Assembly: GCA_037783545.1 (NCBI GenBank) | Contig: JBBELK010000504.1 | Location: 744,001 to 808,000, forward strand | From: Henricia sp. BOLD:AAB3569 | Taxonomy: Eukaryota; Echinodermata; Asteroidea; Spinulosida; Echinasteridae | DNA length: 64,000 nucleotides | Direction of reading: 5' to 3' | Shown here: piece after piece, positions 23,101 to 38,100 of the stretch | Numbering within the stretch: position 1 is the first letter of the stretch | Layout: each line of letters begins with the position of its first letter | Notes under the pieces: model-generated | Databases searched by the model: none | What the model was told of the DNA's origin: nothing | Seen by the model: only the letters and a program-made list of their open reading frames with translations | Made by a program: the position numbers and the translations under genes

Positions 23101-26100
23101 GGAAGTTGGTCAGTGTTTGCCACATGAGGGCGCTGCTCAGCACATCCGGACAAATTGTCGACCAGTGGAGAACACTGTAAAACATGTTACTGAGTCAATG
23201 ATAATATATGCCAAATTACAGAAAATTGCCAAGTTTTGTTTTAATAAATAAAACTCAAGCCTACGCCCATTGTTTTTTTGTACAAACATGCATGTATGTC
23301 CTTTGAGTAATGCCCTTTTGCTGCCATGCGTAAAAGCAGCTATAAATCATCCGACTCAGGGCTTGCCCTTAACTTTTTCTGAGAGTAGCCCACTGGGCTA
23401 GTAAATTGTGTTTTTTACTAGCCCGCAGAAATTTTTACTAGCCCATGAAATGTTTTAAAAAAAAAAAAAAAAAAAGCATTAAAATATTGACTAGCACTGT
23501 CTACTGAGAAAGTAGATTTTTGTTCATCCCCCCATGGCTAGAAATCACTGTCGCTGGTAGTGGAGTCGGCCGGATGTTCTTCCTCCTCTTCTTCAGTCCT
23601 TTAAAAAAGTCAGGAGAGCCCTAAATTGCTCTTCTGAGATAATCGAGGAGAGCTAATAGCTCTGCTAATAAAAAAAGTTCCTTAAAATCTTTGAAAACAC
23701 ACTGTATATGGACTATTGGGGAAAAATCAAATGTTTAGCCTGTTTGGGGCCGAGTCAGTCTGGGGCCGAGTTTGTACACAAGGCAATGGGGGCCGAGTTG
23801 GTATGGGGCCGAGTTTGTACACAAGGCAATTGGGGCCGAGTCAGTCTGGGGCAGAGTTTGTACACAAGGCAATTGGGGCCGAGTCAGTCTGGGGCAGAGT
23901 TTGTACACAAGGCAATGGGGGCCGAGTTGGTCTGGGGCCGAGTTTGGGGCCGAGCCAGTCTGGGGCCGCAGTCGGATACCAGATGCATGTATGTCTATGC
24001 ACGTATATTGCACACAAGCTGTGTTGGACACAATGCAGACCCGGACCCAAGCTAGCTGTGGCCGTGTGTTGCACGTGGAAAAATGCAATGCGCAATCGTC
24101 GTTTGCATGCCGCAAAAGGTAAAGCTTTGAAGAGTTCGTTTTATTTTCAATAATCACATCTGGAAAACAAGGAACGTGCACATGTTTTAAGTAGCCCGCC
24201 GGGCAAGTTGAAAAGTGGATTTTACTTGCCCGCAGCAGTTTTTACTAGACAATGTACGCCGGGCTAGCGTTAAGGTCGAGCCCTGCGACTGCAGGCGCAG
24301 TAAACAGCTACATCTTGGGGGGACCTCCATTCATCTATTTAGGCCATTATAGAAAGGATTGTCTGCCAAAGAGTGTTATTTACGAGTTATACAAAGTGCC
24401 TTCCGGAGTCTCCCCTTGGAGCCTCCGTGCAATTTTTTGGGCGGTGCATCTCCGAGGGTATTATTGTAACAAGGTAATCGGCAAAATCCTAAGGACCTTA
24501 TTAATGATGTTCAACATTGCATTTATTCCTAATCAGATGGCCTTTGTACACTTCCAAGAGCTAGACGACCACATCAACAACGTGGCCACCAAGGTGGTCC
24601 ATCTAGGAGACCAGCTAGAGGGAGTCAACACTCCCCGAGCCAGGGCTGAAGAGGCCAAGAGACTCATTGAGTACTTCTCAGAGTTCCTGGATGACTTTGG
24701 CCCAAAAGCTGAGGTTTTCAATGATCCGTTCAAGGTATGGGTTGAAACATGTCCCACTTTGCTGTTGGGACAAAATGTCTTTTTGGTATGTATGCTGATG
24801 TTTGACACAGTGTGGTAAAGTGGGCTAATTACATCCGTTAAACACCTTATGGACCAATGCAATAATTGGGGTGTTTGGCAATAGACCGTATCAAATATCC
24901 GTCATTTCGTTGGGCACATTTTGTTACTTGAACCATTCAACAATGGAAGCACAATATGTGCAACCATGCATGTCCTCAAGGAACAAAGAAACTGCCCCAC
25001 GAAATGGTGGCTATTCGATATGGTCTATACAGGCGTTACCAAGAGGTTGACATGGACGGGCTACATTCACTGTGCGTCATGGGGAAAAAGTTGACACAAC
25101 CATTGCTATAGTTGTATCAAATAGCTGCCATTTCGTCAGGCAGTTTCTTTGTTCCTTGAGGACATGCATGGTTGCACATATTGTGCTTCCATTGTTGAAC
25201 GGTTTAAGTAACAAAAGGTGCCCCACGAAATGGCGGCTATTCGATACGGTCTATATGTGATAAAGCATATCATGTTGTCTATTCTCAAGAAAAGAGCAAA
25301 AGATAATTTTTTTCTTCACAGACATTGTTAACAATGTTTCAATAATCTAAGCTCCCCAAATGAGCTTTGACCTCTTAATCAGGTATTCATTTTTCAAATC
25401 AAATCAGAATTGTTTGTGCAATAAACAAATGCACTGATGTCGACCACACAGTCGGAAAATGCCCTCTCTGACAGAAACGCTTGGTGGCACTATGTATTGT
25501 GAAACGCTTGCAGCCCAAATTATTTTATTTGATATGTAATTACAGTCGGCTTCTGTAGAAACATGGAACGCACCATTCGGCACTGGCATCGAGGCCTAGT
25601 ACCCCGTATGCAGGAAGTTGTAGGCTTGAGTTCCCACCTGAGCACGTCATGAGTTTATAGCATGTTCTTGGGAAAAGCACTAACTATATAATGCATTAAC
25701 CGCATCGTGTGTGGGAAAAGAAACTGTATACCCAAACTGCAGTCACTTTCTATCCAAAAGTGAATTTCACTGTGCATACGTACTTAAATGTGGGATTATG
25801 AACAATCTTTTCCAAATTCAGAACTTTTATTTATTTTTTTCAGAACTGATAATACCTGCAGATTTGTAATCACCATTTGACCTTTTATCAACTGTTTCTA
25901 CAGAAACTCTCTGAAATGTTTTGATATGAAGCAAAAAACTTGTATGATTTCCTTATACAGTTGCATGAAGCAGCAGATATTATTCAGAAATTGCAGTTGA
26001 TATCACAGGAGCTTCCCCAAGAACAGTAAGTAGCTATTTTGTCATAAATGTATCTTGTGCTTGGGCTGATTTCACCGTGAAAATAAATGGATAAGTTTAA

Positions 26101-29100
26101 AATTTGAATAAATTCCTTTAAAGCCCCATTGTATCATTCGCAATGACCCAATTTTGTTTTTCATGAGTTGACAAGAAAAACCTTACTCAAAGTGTTGATA
26201 GCAATGGTAACAAACACCACATGAATTTATTTCCGTCTAAAATGGTATTTCATGTTGGAAATTGACAACCGAAGGTGGTTTTCTAAAAAAGTTCTAAATA
26301 AATAATTTAAGTGTCATTCATAATGTTGGTGCCTTAAATGTCTAGAAATGCATTATCCCATAAAAATGGGAAAAAATAAAGTCCACTATTTAATGGTAAA
26401 AAACACAAGTCCACGGTTGCAGGCAAATACAAATAAGGGTGCATGTGTATGAGCGTGTAGTACACTATACGAACCTGCACACAATAGAGGTCCGCATAAA
26501 CCAGGTAGCACCGTAACTGTGTGGACTTGCACAGGTCCGCAGACGAGTTGTCTTAGCATTTTAAAAAGGGGATGGGGAGGGGGAGGGGGAGGGGGAGGGG
26601 GAGTTCAAAAAAAGTATAAGTTACGATGCCCTTAAACGATTTGTAAAGTTAGGGCGAAATCCTGCGTTTCGTTTTTTGAGAAAACAAATTATTTTTGTAC
26701 AAAAAGAAGTCCGCATAGTGTATGTGGGGAGGTCTGTGTGTGTGTGTGTGTGTGTGATACTGACTGTGATTTTTATTTTAGTCTTAATTTTTATTAATTA
26801 TATTTTTGACAGGTTTGAAAAGCCAAAGAGAAGAATACAAGGTAATATAGGCTTTTGTGTAGTTTTTATTGCTATAGTCTGTATTCTTCAGTTTACATTA
26901 ATAAAGCATACTTAAGATTGGAAGAAAAAAAAATGAAACGCAGGCATGCTGAATCGCACTTTGTATTTGTACCTAGCTGAAAACATATGCACGTGCGTAA
27001 AATTATGCCTTTTGCTAGAATTTAAAAAAAAAAAATTGTTATACTTCCTTGCCCATAACAAACAAATAACTAGATGAAAAATTAACCCACAGTTACGTGG
27101 TTGTGAAATAAATCGTCTGTTGAACTATCGTGACTGGTTTTATAAACATGAGTGGTTTACAAGACTTGCCATTTTTATGACAACCCAAAACGCTTTGTCT
27201 ACAGACAAATACAACCAGATAGAGGAGGACTTGATCACTGAGTTCAGGGCGGCCTTTCATGAAAATGCTACAGAGAATATGAAGGAATTAGCAAGAATTC
27301 TTACTCATTTCAAGGTAAATAATTTGTTTCATTTGGGAATGTGAACATTAGCACAGAAAGCAATGGAAATAAATGGCAAAGTCTTGACTGTCCGGTCCTG
27401 TGGAAAAGACCCTTTGCACGGTCGGCCATGACAGGGGCAGTCACATTGTCGCCGTGCGTCGTGCATGAGTAGGCACTTTGTGGATCTATTGTCACATCAT
27501 TTAAATTTGAAAATCTGATCCTGGTACAAAGGCCGCCCGTGCAAAAGGTCTATAAAAAAAACACTCAACAAGTAGAACACATTCAGCTTGTTTATACTTG
27601 ATCCCAAGCTTGGAGTCGAACACTGGATCACAAACCGAGTGTAAACGCTCTCGGGACCAAAATTGGCCCCAGATCAGACCCCCCAAGATGTGGTCTCGCG
27701 TTCGCGGAGGGTCGAACCCCGAGCATGGGATCAGTTTGTGGTTAGATAGCAATTAATCTTTATCACATCCGCTCCTTAGCCATTGCGGGGAAAAAGTAGC
27801 AAAATACAATCGGGCTTGCACACTTGTATAATGTACACTGTACGTACATGATGAACACATTGTTCTGTACATGCACACATTGTTCTGTGCATGTACATGA
27901 CCTCTGACTTTCGCCGTGCTCAAGATCAATGACGGAAGTAAACGTGGCACCCAGAATAGTTGCGGTTAACACCAACACATTCTTATCAGGGGGATCAATC
28001 TTGATCCTGAGCTTGGGACCAGTGTAAACACGGCAATTAATATATACACCCATGGTCAAAGCTTGTAATGAGTTCAGATTTTCCCATTTCTTCCAGGTTC
28101 CTAATGTAAATCGTGTGTATTTTTGGAGGGTATGTGAATGTTTGAATAAAAAGTAAATGTAGTCTTCAATATTCTCTGAAGAAGCCAATTGATTTGTATA
28201 AATCCACTTGTGTTTAGGGCTATCATCGCTGCATTGATGCCTTCATTGAAGAAAGCCAAGCGGTAAGCAGGAATCACTTTTTCTAGAGCCACATTTTATC
28301 AGAATTTTAAAATAGCATTTGGTATAGACAATTCTACATTTGATTTAAAAGCAAGTTGATTTAAATACCATTGGTTTCAGAAATAGATGGAATAAACATT
28401 TTGAATTTTAAAGGTAGCACCATTTTAGGTAGCTGTAATGTGATAATTTTTTTCCTCTATTTGCTTTTTTCCCCTAGAATACCCATATTTATTATGACGT
28501 ACACGAGGACTTGATTCCACTGTGCAAAAGGGTAGGTTCAAACTTTTGCCGTTCCACAAAATTTGAATTTTTTTTTCCCTCCCCCCTTTTTTCTCCTATT
28601 TATCTTCGTATGCATTTTGCAACTTACAACCATTTCATACAGGCGCTCCAGAGTCGCGCCAAACTAAATTATTGCCAGAATTTGAATTAAGTTTGGCAAA
28701 GGTTGCTATATTAGGTTCCCCCCCCCCCTTTTCTTTTTTGGTTATGTCTTTGTTTTCATTATGTGCGGGATCGCATGCTTGATTTGATTCGCTTTTGCGG
28801 CCCCAGACCCGCATAATGATTGTTTTTGTGCGACTGTCATCCTTTTTTTTCTTTTTTTAGGGGAACCCTTTTAGCATATCCAGGCTATGTCATGCCCTCA
28901 TTGCTTGTTTTTTTCCCACAAGGAGTTCATGTGTGTCGTTCGTTATTTATGTACTCTGTTTCAAATTGTCTTTTCTATATTTTATGTTTGTATATGTACT
29001 TTGTTTTGGTCGAATAAATAATAATAATAATAATAATTAGGGGCGACTTGGTTTGCCGGAAGTCGAAAGATCAACTGTTCCAGTCGGTCAGAACAACTAA

Positions 29101-32100
29101 AGAGCGACTTGGTTTCATACGTCGATCTTTAGGCGAGCAATTAGTATCAATGCAGTCACCTTTGAAATCCACTATTTCTGTGTCGAAACCCTACATTTCA
29201 TACAGTTTTGGGATTTTATCCGTCCAAACGGACCATTATCAGTCCAGTGAATCTGGTATTACTGGTAATACTTACACGTGCAAGGCGGAGGCTCAGTGAT
29301 TGTACGGTTGCTTCCCCCCCCCCCCCTCTTTCTTTGCAAAATATCTGTTGTAACTAAATCCAACTTCAGGCTGTTAAATTGTGGTGTGGACATTTTCCAC
29401 GTTTTGTAAAACCCATTTGCTTCGATAGGCACAGGACGTTTCTGCTTTTCATGAGCATAGAAAGCAGACGACATTTTAAAAATATATTTCGCAGTTCTCT
29501 ACAAAGGTTTCGTATAACGAATTAACACAGTTCGAAAAATGATAACTCACGGCTTAAAAAAAGCCACTACTTTTTCCTACTTTTTTTCTGATTTACCTAC
29601 AGGTGAACCACCAGGTACATCAGGTGTTCAGCAGCCCAGAGGGCGTCATGGGCAAGTTTGTGCTCAATCTGTATGAAGTCAAACTACAGGTAAACCAGCG
29701 CACTCCCTGCCTTCACAATAATATTCCTAATTTTGTACTTTGGGACAACAAAAGGCTTGTAAGGCTTCACGTACTGATGTTGTTTGATTTTAAACACTTG
29801 TTCTTCAAGCATTCCTGGTAAATAAGTGTAACTATCAAAAAATTGATAATAATGCCATTCTCAAGCAAAATTTTACTCATTGTTTTCCTGCAGTCAGTGA
29901 TTTCAAACTGGGGAAGAATATGTATGAAGTATGGTAAAACAAATATCACATGGTTCATTTCAGGTGGATAGTCTATATTAGCTCCCCTCTGTATTGGAAG
30001 TTGACATGCTAGTTCCCTCGGCCTTTGGCACCGGGATCTAGCATGTCAACTTATATTTGATTCAGCAATGACATTTACACCTCACGTCGCTAACACTGTC
30101 CGTTCGGCATCATTCCAAATTAGAAACATTGGTCGTATACGCAAGTATTTGAATAGAAGTGCCCCCGAGCAAATCATCCATGCATTTGTGACTTCACGAC
30201 TAGACAACGGCAATTCACTACTCTACGGACTCCCTCAGAATCAAATATACCGTCTTCAACGTCTTCAGAATACCGCTGCCCGCATCATCACCTTATCCAG
30301 GAGGAACTGTCACATCACCCCCATTTTGAAGGAACTACACTGGCTTCCTGTCTCCCAAAGGATTATTTTCAAACTCATGCTTCTGGTCCACAAAGCTCTC
30401 AACAACAAGGCTCCCTACTACATTAAGGAACTACTACATGAATATTCTCCAGCAAGAACTCTTCGATCAAGTAACCAACAACTTCTCAAGGAACCAAAGT
30501 CTAAACGAACTTGGGGCGCCAGATCTTTTTCTGTTGCAGCTCCTCGACTTTGGAATTCATTGCCACTTGACCTCAGATCATGCCACTGTACAACTAGGTT
30601 CAAATCACTTCTAAAAACTTACTTGATGTCGCAAATTTTCGAGAATTAATTACTTGTTGTTGTTAACAGCGCCTTGAGCACCCTGCAGGGTGGATATGTG
30701 CGCTTTACAAATCTCATTATTATTATTATATTCCAATACCTCGGGGAGCTAATATAGACTAACCACCCTCAAACCATGTGATACTTGTATATTACTTTAT
30801 TTTTTTAAATTTTTTTATTTTTATTCAAGACCCAATTCCACCAACTACGGGCAAAAGTGACAAAAAGCGTTGGAGGGAATTCAAAAATCTCATGAAAAAA
30901 AACCCAACATGCTAGAAGCACGCACAGCAACATTAACAGGACTTTAAAAAAAAAAAAGCCTAGAAATGTGCTAGGGTCAGTCCGGACTGTGGCTGAAATT
31001 TCTACAAGGCACTTTATCGTCATTATTCTTTAGTTTGTATTTTGCTGAATTAGTAAAAACGTTTTATCTGCAAATGATATAATGATCTTTAAAGTGCTAC
31101 CTTGTATTTCATTTAACATGATACCTAAAATTGCAGGACCATGTGAAAGATAAACTGTCCAACCCAGAAGACTGTGAACACTACCTTAAGGACCTCCATG
31201 AGCTGTATGCCCGCACCGGCCGACTGACCGCCGCGTTATCCGACTACCGACTGGGCTCCGACGCACACCTACTCAGCAGGCTGACCAAACACATCTTTGG
31301 TAGCTATCTAGAGAGCTACATCAAGGAGGAGGCAAAGCACTTACGGGACAGGATGTCGGAGAACCTGGAGAATTACTATCAGAGCTTGGAGCACCAGAAA
31401 CGGGCAATACAGCCTACAGGAGGGTAAGGACAAGTACCGTAATTTTCGGAATATAGGCCGCCCGGGCTATAAGCCGCGGCGCCCGAAAATTCCAAAAAAC
31501 AAATTAAGACGTCAACATATAAACCAACGCCGTAAGTGTTGCACATCGGAAAGTGCACGCATTAGAGGTCACACTCACTATCGGCACATAAGCCGCCCGG
31601 TTTATAAGCCGCCGGAATTTTTTTGTGTGCAAAATCAACGTATAAGCCGCAAATATATTCCGAAAATTACAGTAGTTCATTAAATTTGCAAATTTTTTGA
31701 TAGGTCTGTTGTCCCTGTGCAAGTCTAGTCGCCCAACGCCATGCGGCCGAAGCACTGCATGATTTGTGTGTGTTCTTTGTACTTGCCGTACCATGTTGTG
31801 TGCATGCGGCCCAGTGAGGGTTGAACTTGTTGTTCACTGGCCCGTTGTTTTCATTATTGTCAATGACTTGTTTAAAGATCCCTTTTATTATCGACACTCA
31901 TAAAAAAGGTACATATCTAGGGCACTTATTTAAAACAGTTTAGTCAAAACTGCGTGTTATTAAGGGGCAGTTTAAAGTTGTCAACATTTTTCACGCGTCT
32001 ACAGAGCGTAGAAAGGGGGCTGCATAGGACTTTACATGCACTGTAAAATGCTGTAAAATGTTGACCTTTCACGGTAGTGACAAAAAAAATTCATAAGTAG

Positions 32101-35100
32101 TATTTCGGGGGAGGGAGAGGGTCTTGAAAAATACTACGCTCTGTATAACCGTGAAAATTTTAACAACTTTGGACGGCCCCTAAGCAGTTTTGCCAAGATG
32201 AAACATTTATAACCTAGTTTTAAAGAATTTTACTTGGAATAAAGTGTTTTCGATTTCTTTTTGACACTTGCGTATCAACTTTTGTCTTAGTTTTTAACTT
32301 ATCATGATCTGATTTTTCCTGTGGTGCCTTTTTAAATTGCTGAAATTGCCGTGATGCCCTTCAAATTTGGGAATAGCAGACAAAAAGAGAGCAGGCACAA
32401 TTCTTACAAGACCTCAAAGATATTTGAAAAAAAAGCAAAATCAACTTACCATGAATAAAATCAATGAAATATCTCTGCAAAAATGGAGAAAAATATGGCT
32501 ACGTATGTAAACAAAAAAGATTCCTCTGTATGTATGTGGCAGTCGTATTCTTCTTTTCTGTCACAATCCTTCATTTTCTTGTTAGGTTACGTGAACAAGC
32601 TGCGCTAACACTGCTATTTTCAGAATATTGTCTCGTCCCATGTCATAATTCACAAAAGGACAAGTTTCTCTTGAAACGTTTCTCTCTACAGCTTGCATGA
32701 TCTACAGTACAAGCTGCGTACCAAAGCTCCACTAAACATCGGCTCCTCGGGACCCCAAGTTGACTTCAAGGGACAGACGTTCCTGTCACAGGAGATCGCC
32801 TTGAATCTGCTCAATGAATCCAAGCAAGCCTTCAACAGGTGCCAAATGGTGAGTAAAATTAATACAGATCCTTATCAGTGATGCCAAGTTTCCCGCAATA
32901 CGTGCCTTTACGGTTCCCCCACAGTTCGCTGCGCATGTTGATATACAAAACCAGTACACTTTGCCTCGGGGTTCAATCTTCTCGTGTAAAATCGAATGAG
33001 AATTGGCAGGTCAGTGGAGCTATCGTCCGCTTCAAACTCGTAAAACGTGGCGAATTTCTGTTTTTGACACAAATGTTCGCTGGTAATATAGAGCTCAGAT
33101 ACAGATTCAACCAACTGTATATCTGTTTTGGGATTATATCGGCGTCTAGGAGTAGAATAAATGAGATGACTGTCAAAAACACGTTGTCACAGTAATCCGT
33201 GAAGCCGGGTGAGTCACGGATTACCTTGACAAGGGGTTTTCGACAGTCATCTCAATTATTCCACCCCTAGGTGCCGATATAATCCCAATAATCCTAAAAC
33301 GGATATACAGTGGGTTGAATCTGTATCTGAGCTCTACATGTATATTACCAGCGAACATTTGTGTCAAAAACACAAATTCGCGGGTTTTACGAGTTTGAAG
33401 TGGCCGATAGCTCCACTGACCTGCTAATTCTCATTAGATTCTACACGAGAAGATTGAACGCCGAGGTAAAGTGTACTAGATTTGTACTATATCATGCATT
33501 GCGCCATGTACTGCGCGCAGAGAAATGTGGGGAACCGTAAAGGCACGTATTGCCATTGATTGAGAAAAAGTGTGAATTTCTGACATGGCTTTTTTCCCAA
33601 TTGAATAAAACATTGATTTCTCTTACTTTAGTTCTTTGTCTTTTGTCTACTTCCTGTGGTATTTTCGGCCACAACAAACTCGTTTCGCTGAATAAAAATT
33701 CAAAAAACATCAAATATTGCATGTGTATTATTAAGGCATGACTCCAACTGTATTTAACAATCGGTGGTATTAACAAAAATATAAAATGGAAATAAACGTG
33801 CTAGAAATGAAATGTTTAACAAAAAATTAGTGCCCTTAAAGGCACAGGCTCGTCAGCAATGCGCGTGCCAAATTCGTGCATGGAGCTGCGTATTTTGCGG
33901 CACGAATTTGGCGCGCGCGCATTGCCGACGAGCCTGTGCCTTTAATTACTTTTGTAAGCAAGAAGTTACGTATTTTTGAATGTTGCTTGTTATTTCCGAG
34001 TATGTGCAAAGCGATGCATTGAAAGCCAAATCAAAACTCATAACTCGCTTATTACTTACATCATAGTCTCGGCAACAATGGGGCACTGTCAAGAGTAACT
34101 CAAATAAGTTTGAATGTATGCTTTCGAACATAAACTACTTCATCAGATGCAATAAAGATGGGACAAATATGTACACTGGAGGTATTAAACAAGTGAAATA
34201 AACATTGTCAAACCACAAGGGGTCATTTATTCCTTATACACCAGGACTCCTTGTCTTTATATCCGCCATAGCTGGGGGTGCTTCCACTGAATGAACTGTA
34301 TGTTTTTGCTGTTTCTGAAGTTGCATTTGTTTACTTCGAACAAGTTGCGTGTCTTTGTAGCATGTAATGGCTGAGCACTTTTTGTTAAAGCAGCAACACA
34401 AAATGCACTGGACGCCCCGAGCTATGGCGGATATATAGGGAAGGAGACATTAGTTACCGGATTGGTCTATAGTGAGCCATAAAACCACTCCTTTTTTAGT
34501 CCTGCTCACAAAAAAGACTTACTCGAACGAAATTTTCCCATTTCCCCCCCCCCCCCGTTTTTCGGTTTTGAATGTTTGTTTTTTACATTTGAAAAAGTGT
34601 ACAAAATGCAAAACAGGGCCACAACAAATATTGGAAATTAAGAATTTTATTTCTTTTTTTTATTGACCTGTATATCTAACTTTTTTTGTCCTCAGTTGTC
34701 CAGCCAGTCCGACCTCGCCCATCATGCCATTACCATCTTCGACAATCTGATCGACTATCTATGCATTGAGCACATTGACTACGCCCTAGAGATCGGTCTT
34801 CAGGGCATCCCATCCTCTGAGCCTAAAAACCTTCCCCAGACCTACTTCTTCAACATTGCCGGCGAGGCCAACGCCATCTTCCATCTCCTTGAGAAGCAGT
34901 TTAGTGATGTCCTGGTGCCATTAATCAGGTAATTAAAAATTTTACACGGGTTTGTCCATGAAGTTGGGTCATGTTTTGTAACATACCATATCTCATAAAG
35001 CTGTCTCCTTCCAGCTCAGCTGCTTCATTTAGGGATTGTTTAAAGTTGTCAACATTTTCACAGTTCTACAGAGCGTGATATTTTTTAAGACCCCCTCCTC

Positions 35101-38100
35101 CCCCGAAATACTGATCAACATTTTTGTGTCACTACCATGCATGTAATGTACAGTGCATGTAAAGTTGTATGCAGCCCTCGACCATTCTCCCTCCCCCGCC
35201 CCCCTCCCCTCACCCCTCCCCCCACCCCTCACCCCTCACCTCACCCCTCCCCCTCCCCTTTCCTATGCTTTGTAGAATTGCGAAATGGTCGACAACTTTG
35301 GATGGCCCTTTAATTAGGGAATAAAAGTGGGTTTGGCCAGTTTTAAACATACGTTTAAAACAGGATAGGTTCCTGGGCACTGATAATGGCCCAAGCCGAA
35401 GGCGCACGCATTATCAGTGCCCAGGGCCCTAGCCAGTTTTAAACTGACCAAACCTACTTTTAATCCCATTCATAAATACCTTTTTGCGTAAATTGGTAAA
35501 ACTCGCAAAAATTAGCTCGTCGTTTTGCATGCACTTTCTACACCCACAGTGTCAACACCGCGTTTGTACAACTAATAGCTGTGCGTCGAAATGTTTTTGT
35601 TCGATCGCACACGTTACGCGTAATGTAAGCATGTTGTACACGCACACACATGACTGGGTAATTGTCACAGTGCACAATTTGCTTTCGGGAGTGGCAGTTC
35701 CTGTGTGCATGTGCGTGTTCCATACGCGCCAACCAGAGTGCGGGGGCGGCCGCCAGCCAGGCTCAAAAGTGTTTAAGACTGACGGTGCCTTTATCGCTTG
35801 TTTAAAACTGCCCACGTGATGTGTTCTCGGCCAATAGGGATGCGTAAACTGTCTTAGGTATTTATGAATTTCCGATCAAACTTCGGTACAAAATTTGAGG
35901 AAAATTGCCAAGTCATTGTCAAAAATTATAGCTCATATGCACACTATTTTAATGGAAGGGACAACGCTTGCCTAACTTTGTACGCTTCATGTAAGCGGGC
36001 CTCCCACTGCGATTTTTGCCACGAATTAGGTACGATTGTGTATAGACTCTACACACAATCGTACCAAATTGAAGCTACTGGTACCTAATTCGTGGCCAAA
36101 ATCGCACAGTGGGAGGCCCGCTTAAGGCGCCATCTTTCACGTCAGGACACAACATATTTTTTCATACTTTTATACGTATGGGAGTCTGGAAACAAGGCAT
36201 CAATCCTGACGTCATCCATGCAATCCTTGCATGGTTGACGTCATCATCCTTAAAAATGTCAAGATTCACTGATTCTCATGAAGGTTTATGCACCGGGCAA
36301 TACATCGGTAATATTTTTGATTAAATTTGTTGATAACTTCAAACAAGTGTTGTCCCTTCCTGTAAATTTGTAAACCCACCCACACCCTTCCACCAATTTG
36401 TCGTAATGAACCTTAAAGGGCCCCTTATTTAGGATTTTTATTAATGAAATCTATGCTTTAAAACCACTCTACTCAGTTAAAGTCATAAAAATCCTATTTG
36501 GAGCTTGCTTTGAGGGTTAAAACAAAAGGTTTTAGTTTTTATGCTTATGCATATTCATGACCAAGGTCACGATGTCACAAGAGGCAAACACAGGAAAATC
36601 ACCTTGGACTGTGCACAAAATATTCCACTTTTTTCTCAATTTTCCTGAAACTTTTGTAATCCATGGCTGTTTGAGTTTGTTTTACATGTTGCCTGCTGTT
36701 AGCCATGACAAAACTGGGGGTAGAAACTGCAGCAATTTGCCACAAGTCCAACTTGAAGTCTTATGTTTTTTCTTAACTTTTCCATTCTGTCTTCCTTATG
36801 TGATGCACTCCAAACAGCGCCCTCTGTCTGTGGTTTATTGCAATGAAATCTTCAAAGTTGAAAAAGGCCACCTTTTATTGATTTTTTACATTCAAACGAA
36901 CAATAGCATGTCATTATGAAGCAAAGATTAGGCACAAAGTTGTTTAGCATGTCACAGGCCCTTTAAGGTCCATTTGCATGGCACTCGGCTACCAATTGAC
37001 ATGCGTAATCCAGCCCACCTTTTTGTTTTATTGTGGCTTTTTAATGTTGTGATTTCTCCAGAGCCAACCCAAGTGAATCAGTGGATATGTCCTTTGTGAT
37101 AAGGTGGGACTGCATGAACTACTACACTTGTGCGATTGCCGTTTGCGTAGCTAGAAAGCCCTTCTGTAGAAAATAACAGCCTTGCACCTGTTTAACCCCT
37201 CCCCCTTTCCAGGCAAAATATTGACTTGCAAGCTTTCTTAAAGTTGCATTGCCCGTGTTTCGGTGAAAGGATTAAAAAAATTAATTTACACAAGCGAACG
37301 AATTTAGAAAGCTTACGTGTCTCTGTAACGAAAAATATCAAAAACTTAAATTTCCGACGTCGGGAATTGGAGATACAAGCCTTTTTCTTGAAACGTGCTT
37401 CACATGTTGTACATGTGCGCGTACGCTCATATGTACATAGTATGTGTACAATGTACACATGTACGCGCACATGTACATTTACGTCATAACCCTGTCATAA
37501 TTGACCTGCCAGCCTTTTAATAATTTCTTGTTTTTAATTGACTGGCATTAATCCTTGACGGATTTTTACGTTCTTGGTACCAAATGAAAGCTGATTACCT
37601 ATTTAACTTTAAAAAACAAATTTGACGCCCAAATCGGCCCAAACAGGGGCAGTGCAACTTAAATCTGGCTACCACCTTTAGAAGCCACATTGCATTGGTG
37701 CTGTTCAAGAGAGTGCTGTGACTTGCAGGTTTATGCACATGCGCATTGAGTGTGTAGCCAACGTTGAAAATGACATCTTTCAAATTCATCTGAGTGGTTT
37801 TATGGCCCAATCTTAATCTCGTAGCGCTAAATTTACCTTTAAAGACGGAGGCTCGTCCATACACCATGAACAAATTTCGTGCCACGAATTTCACGGCGCT
37901 CCATACCCTGCCCGAGTAGGGCAGCTGCTTTTACAATACCATAGGGTGGAGGCTTATTATTTATGCGAGCTCACTAATTTGTGTGTGTTGTTGTATGTCG
38001 TTTGTACCAAAGAGTTCCCATATACGGTCAATTCAACCATCTATGTGACACCTTCTTGAAGCAAATGTGAATATACATGTAATGTGAATATGGCTGAAAC

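Noticed and set aside
23708..24181. Five long open frames (84-148 codons) on both strands
   Set aside because: All lie over the 43-bp tandem repeat inside a hAT-like element. The frame stays open because the repeat unit lacks stops.
30418..30603. - strand frame inside the LINE
   Set aside because: Antisense shadow of the reverse-transcriptase C-terminal frame.
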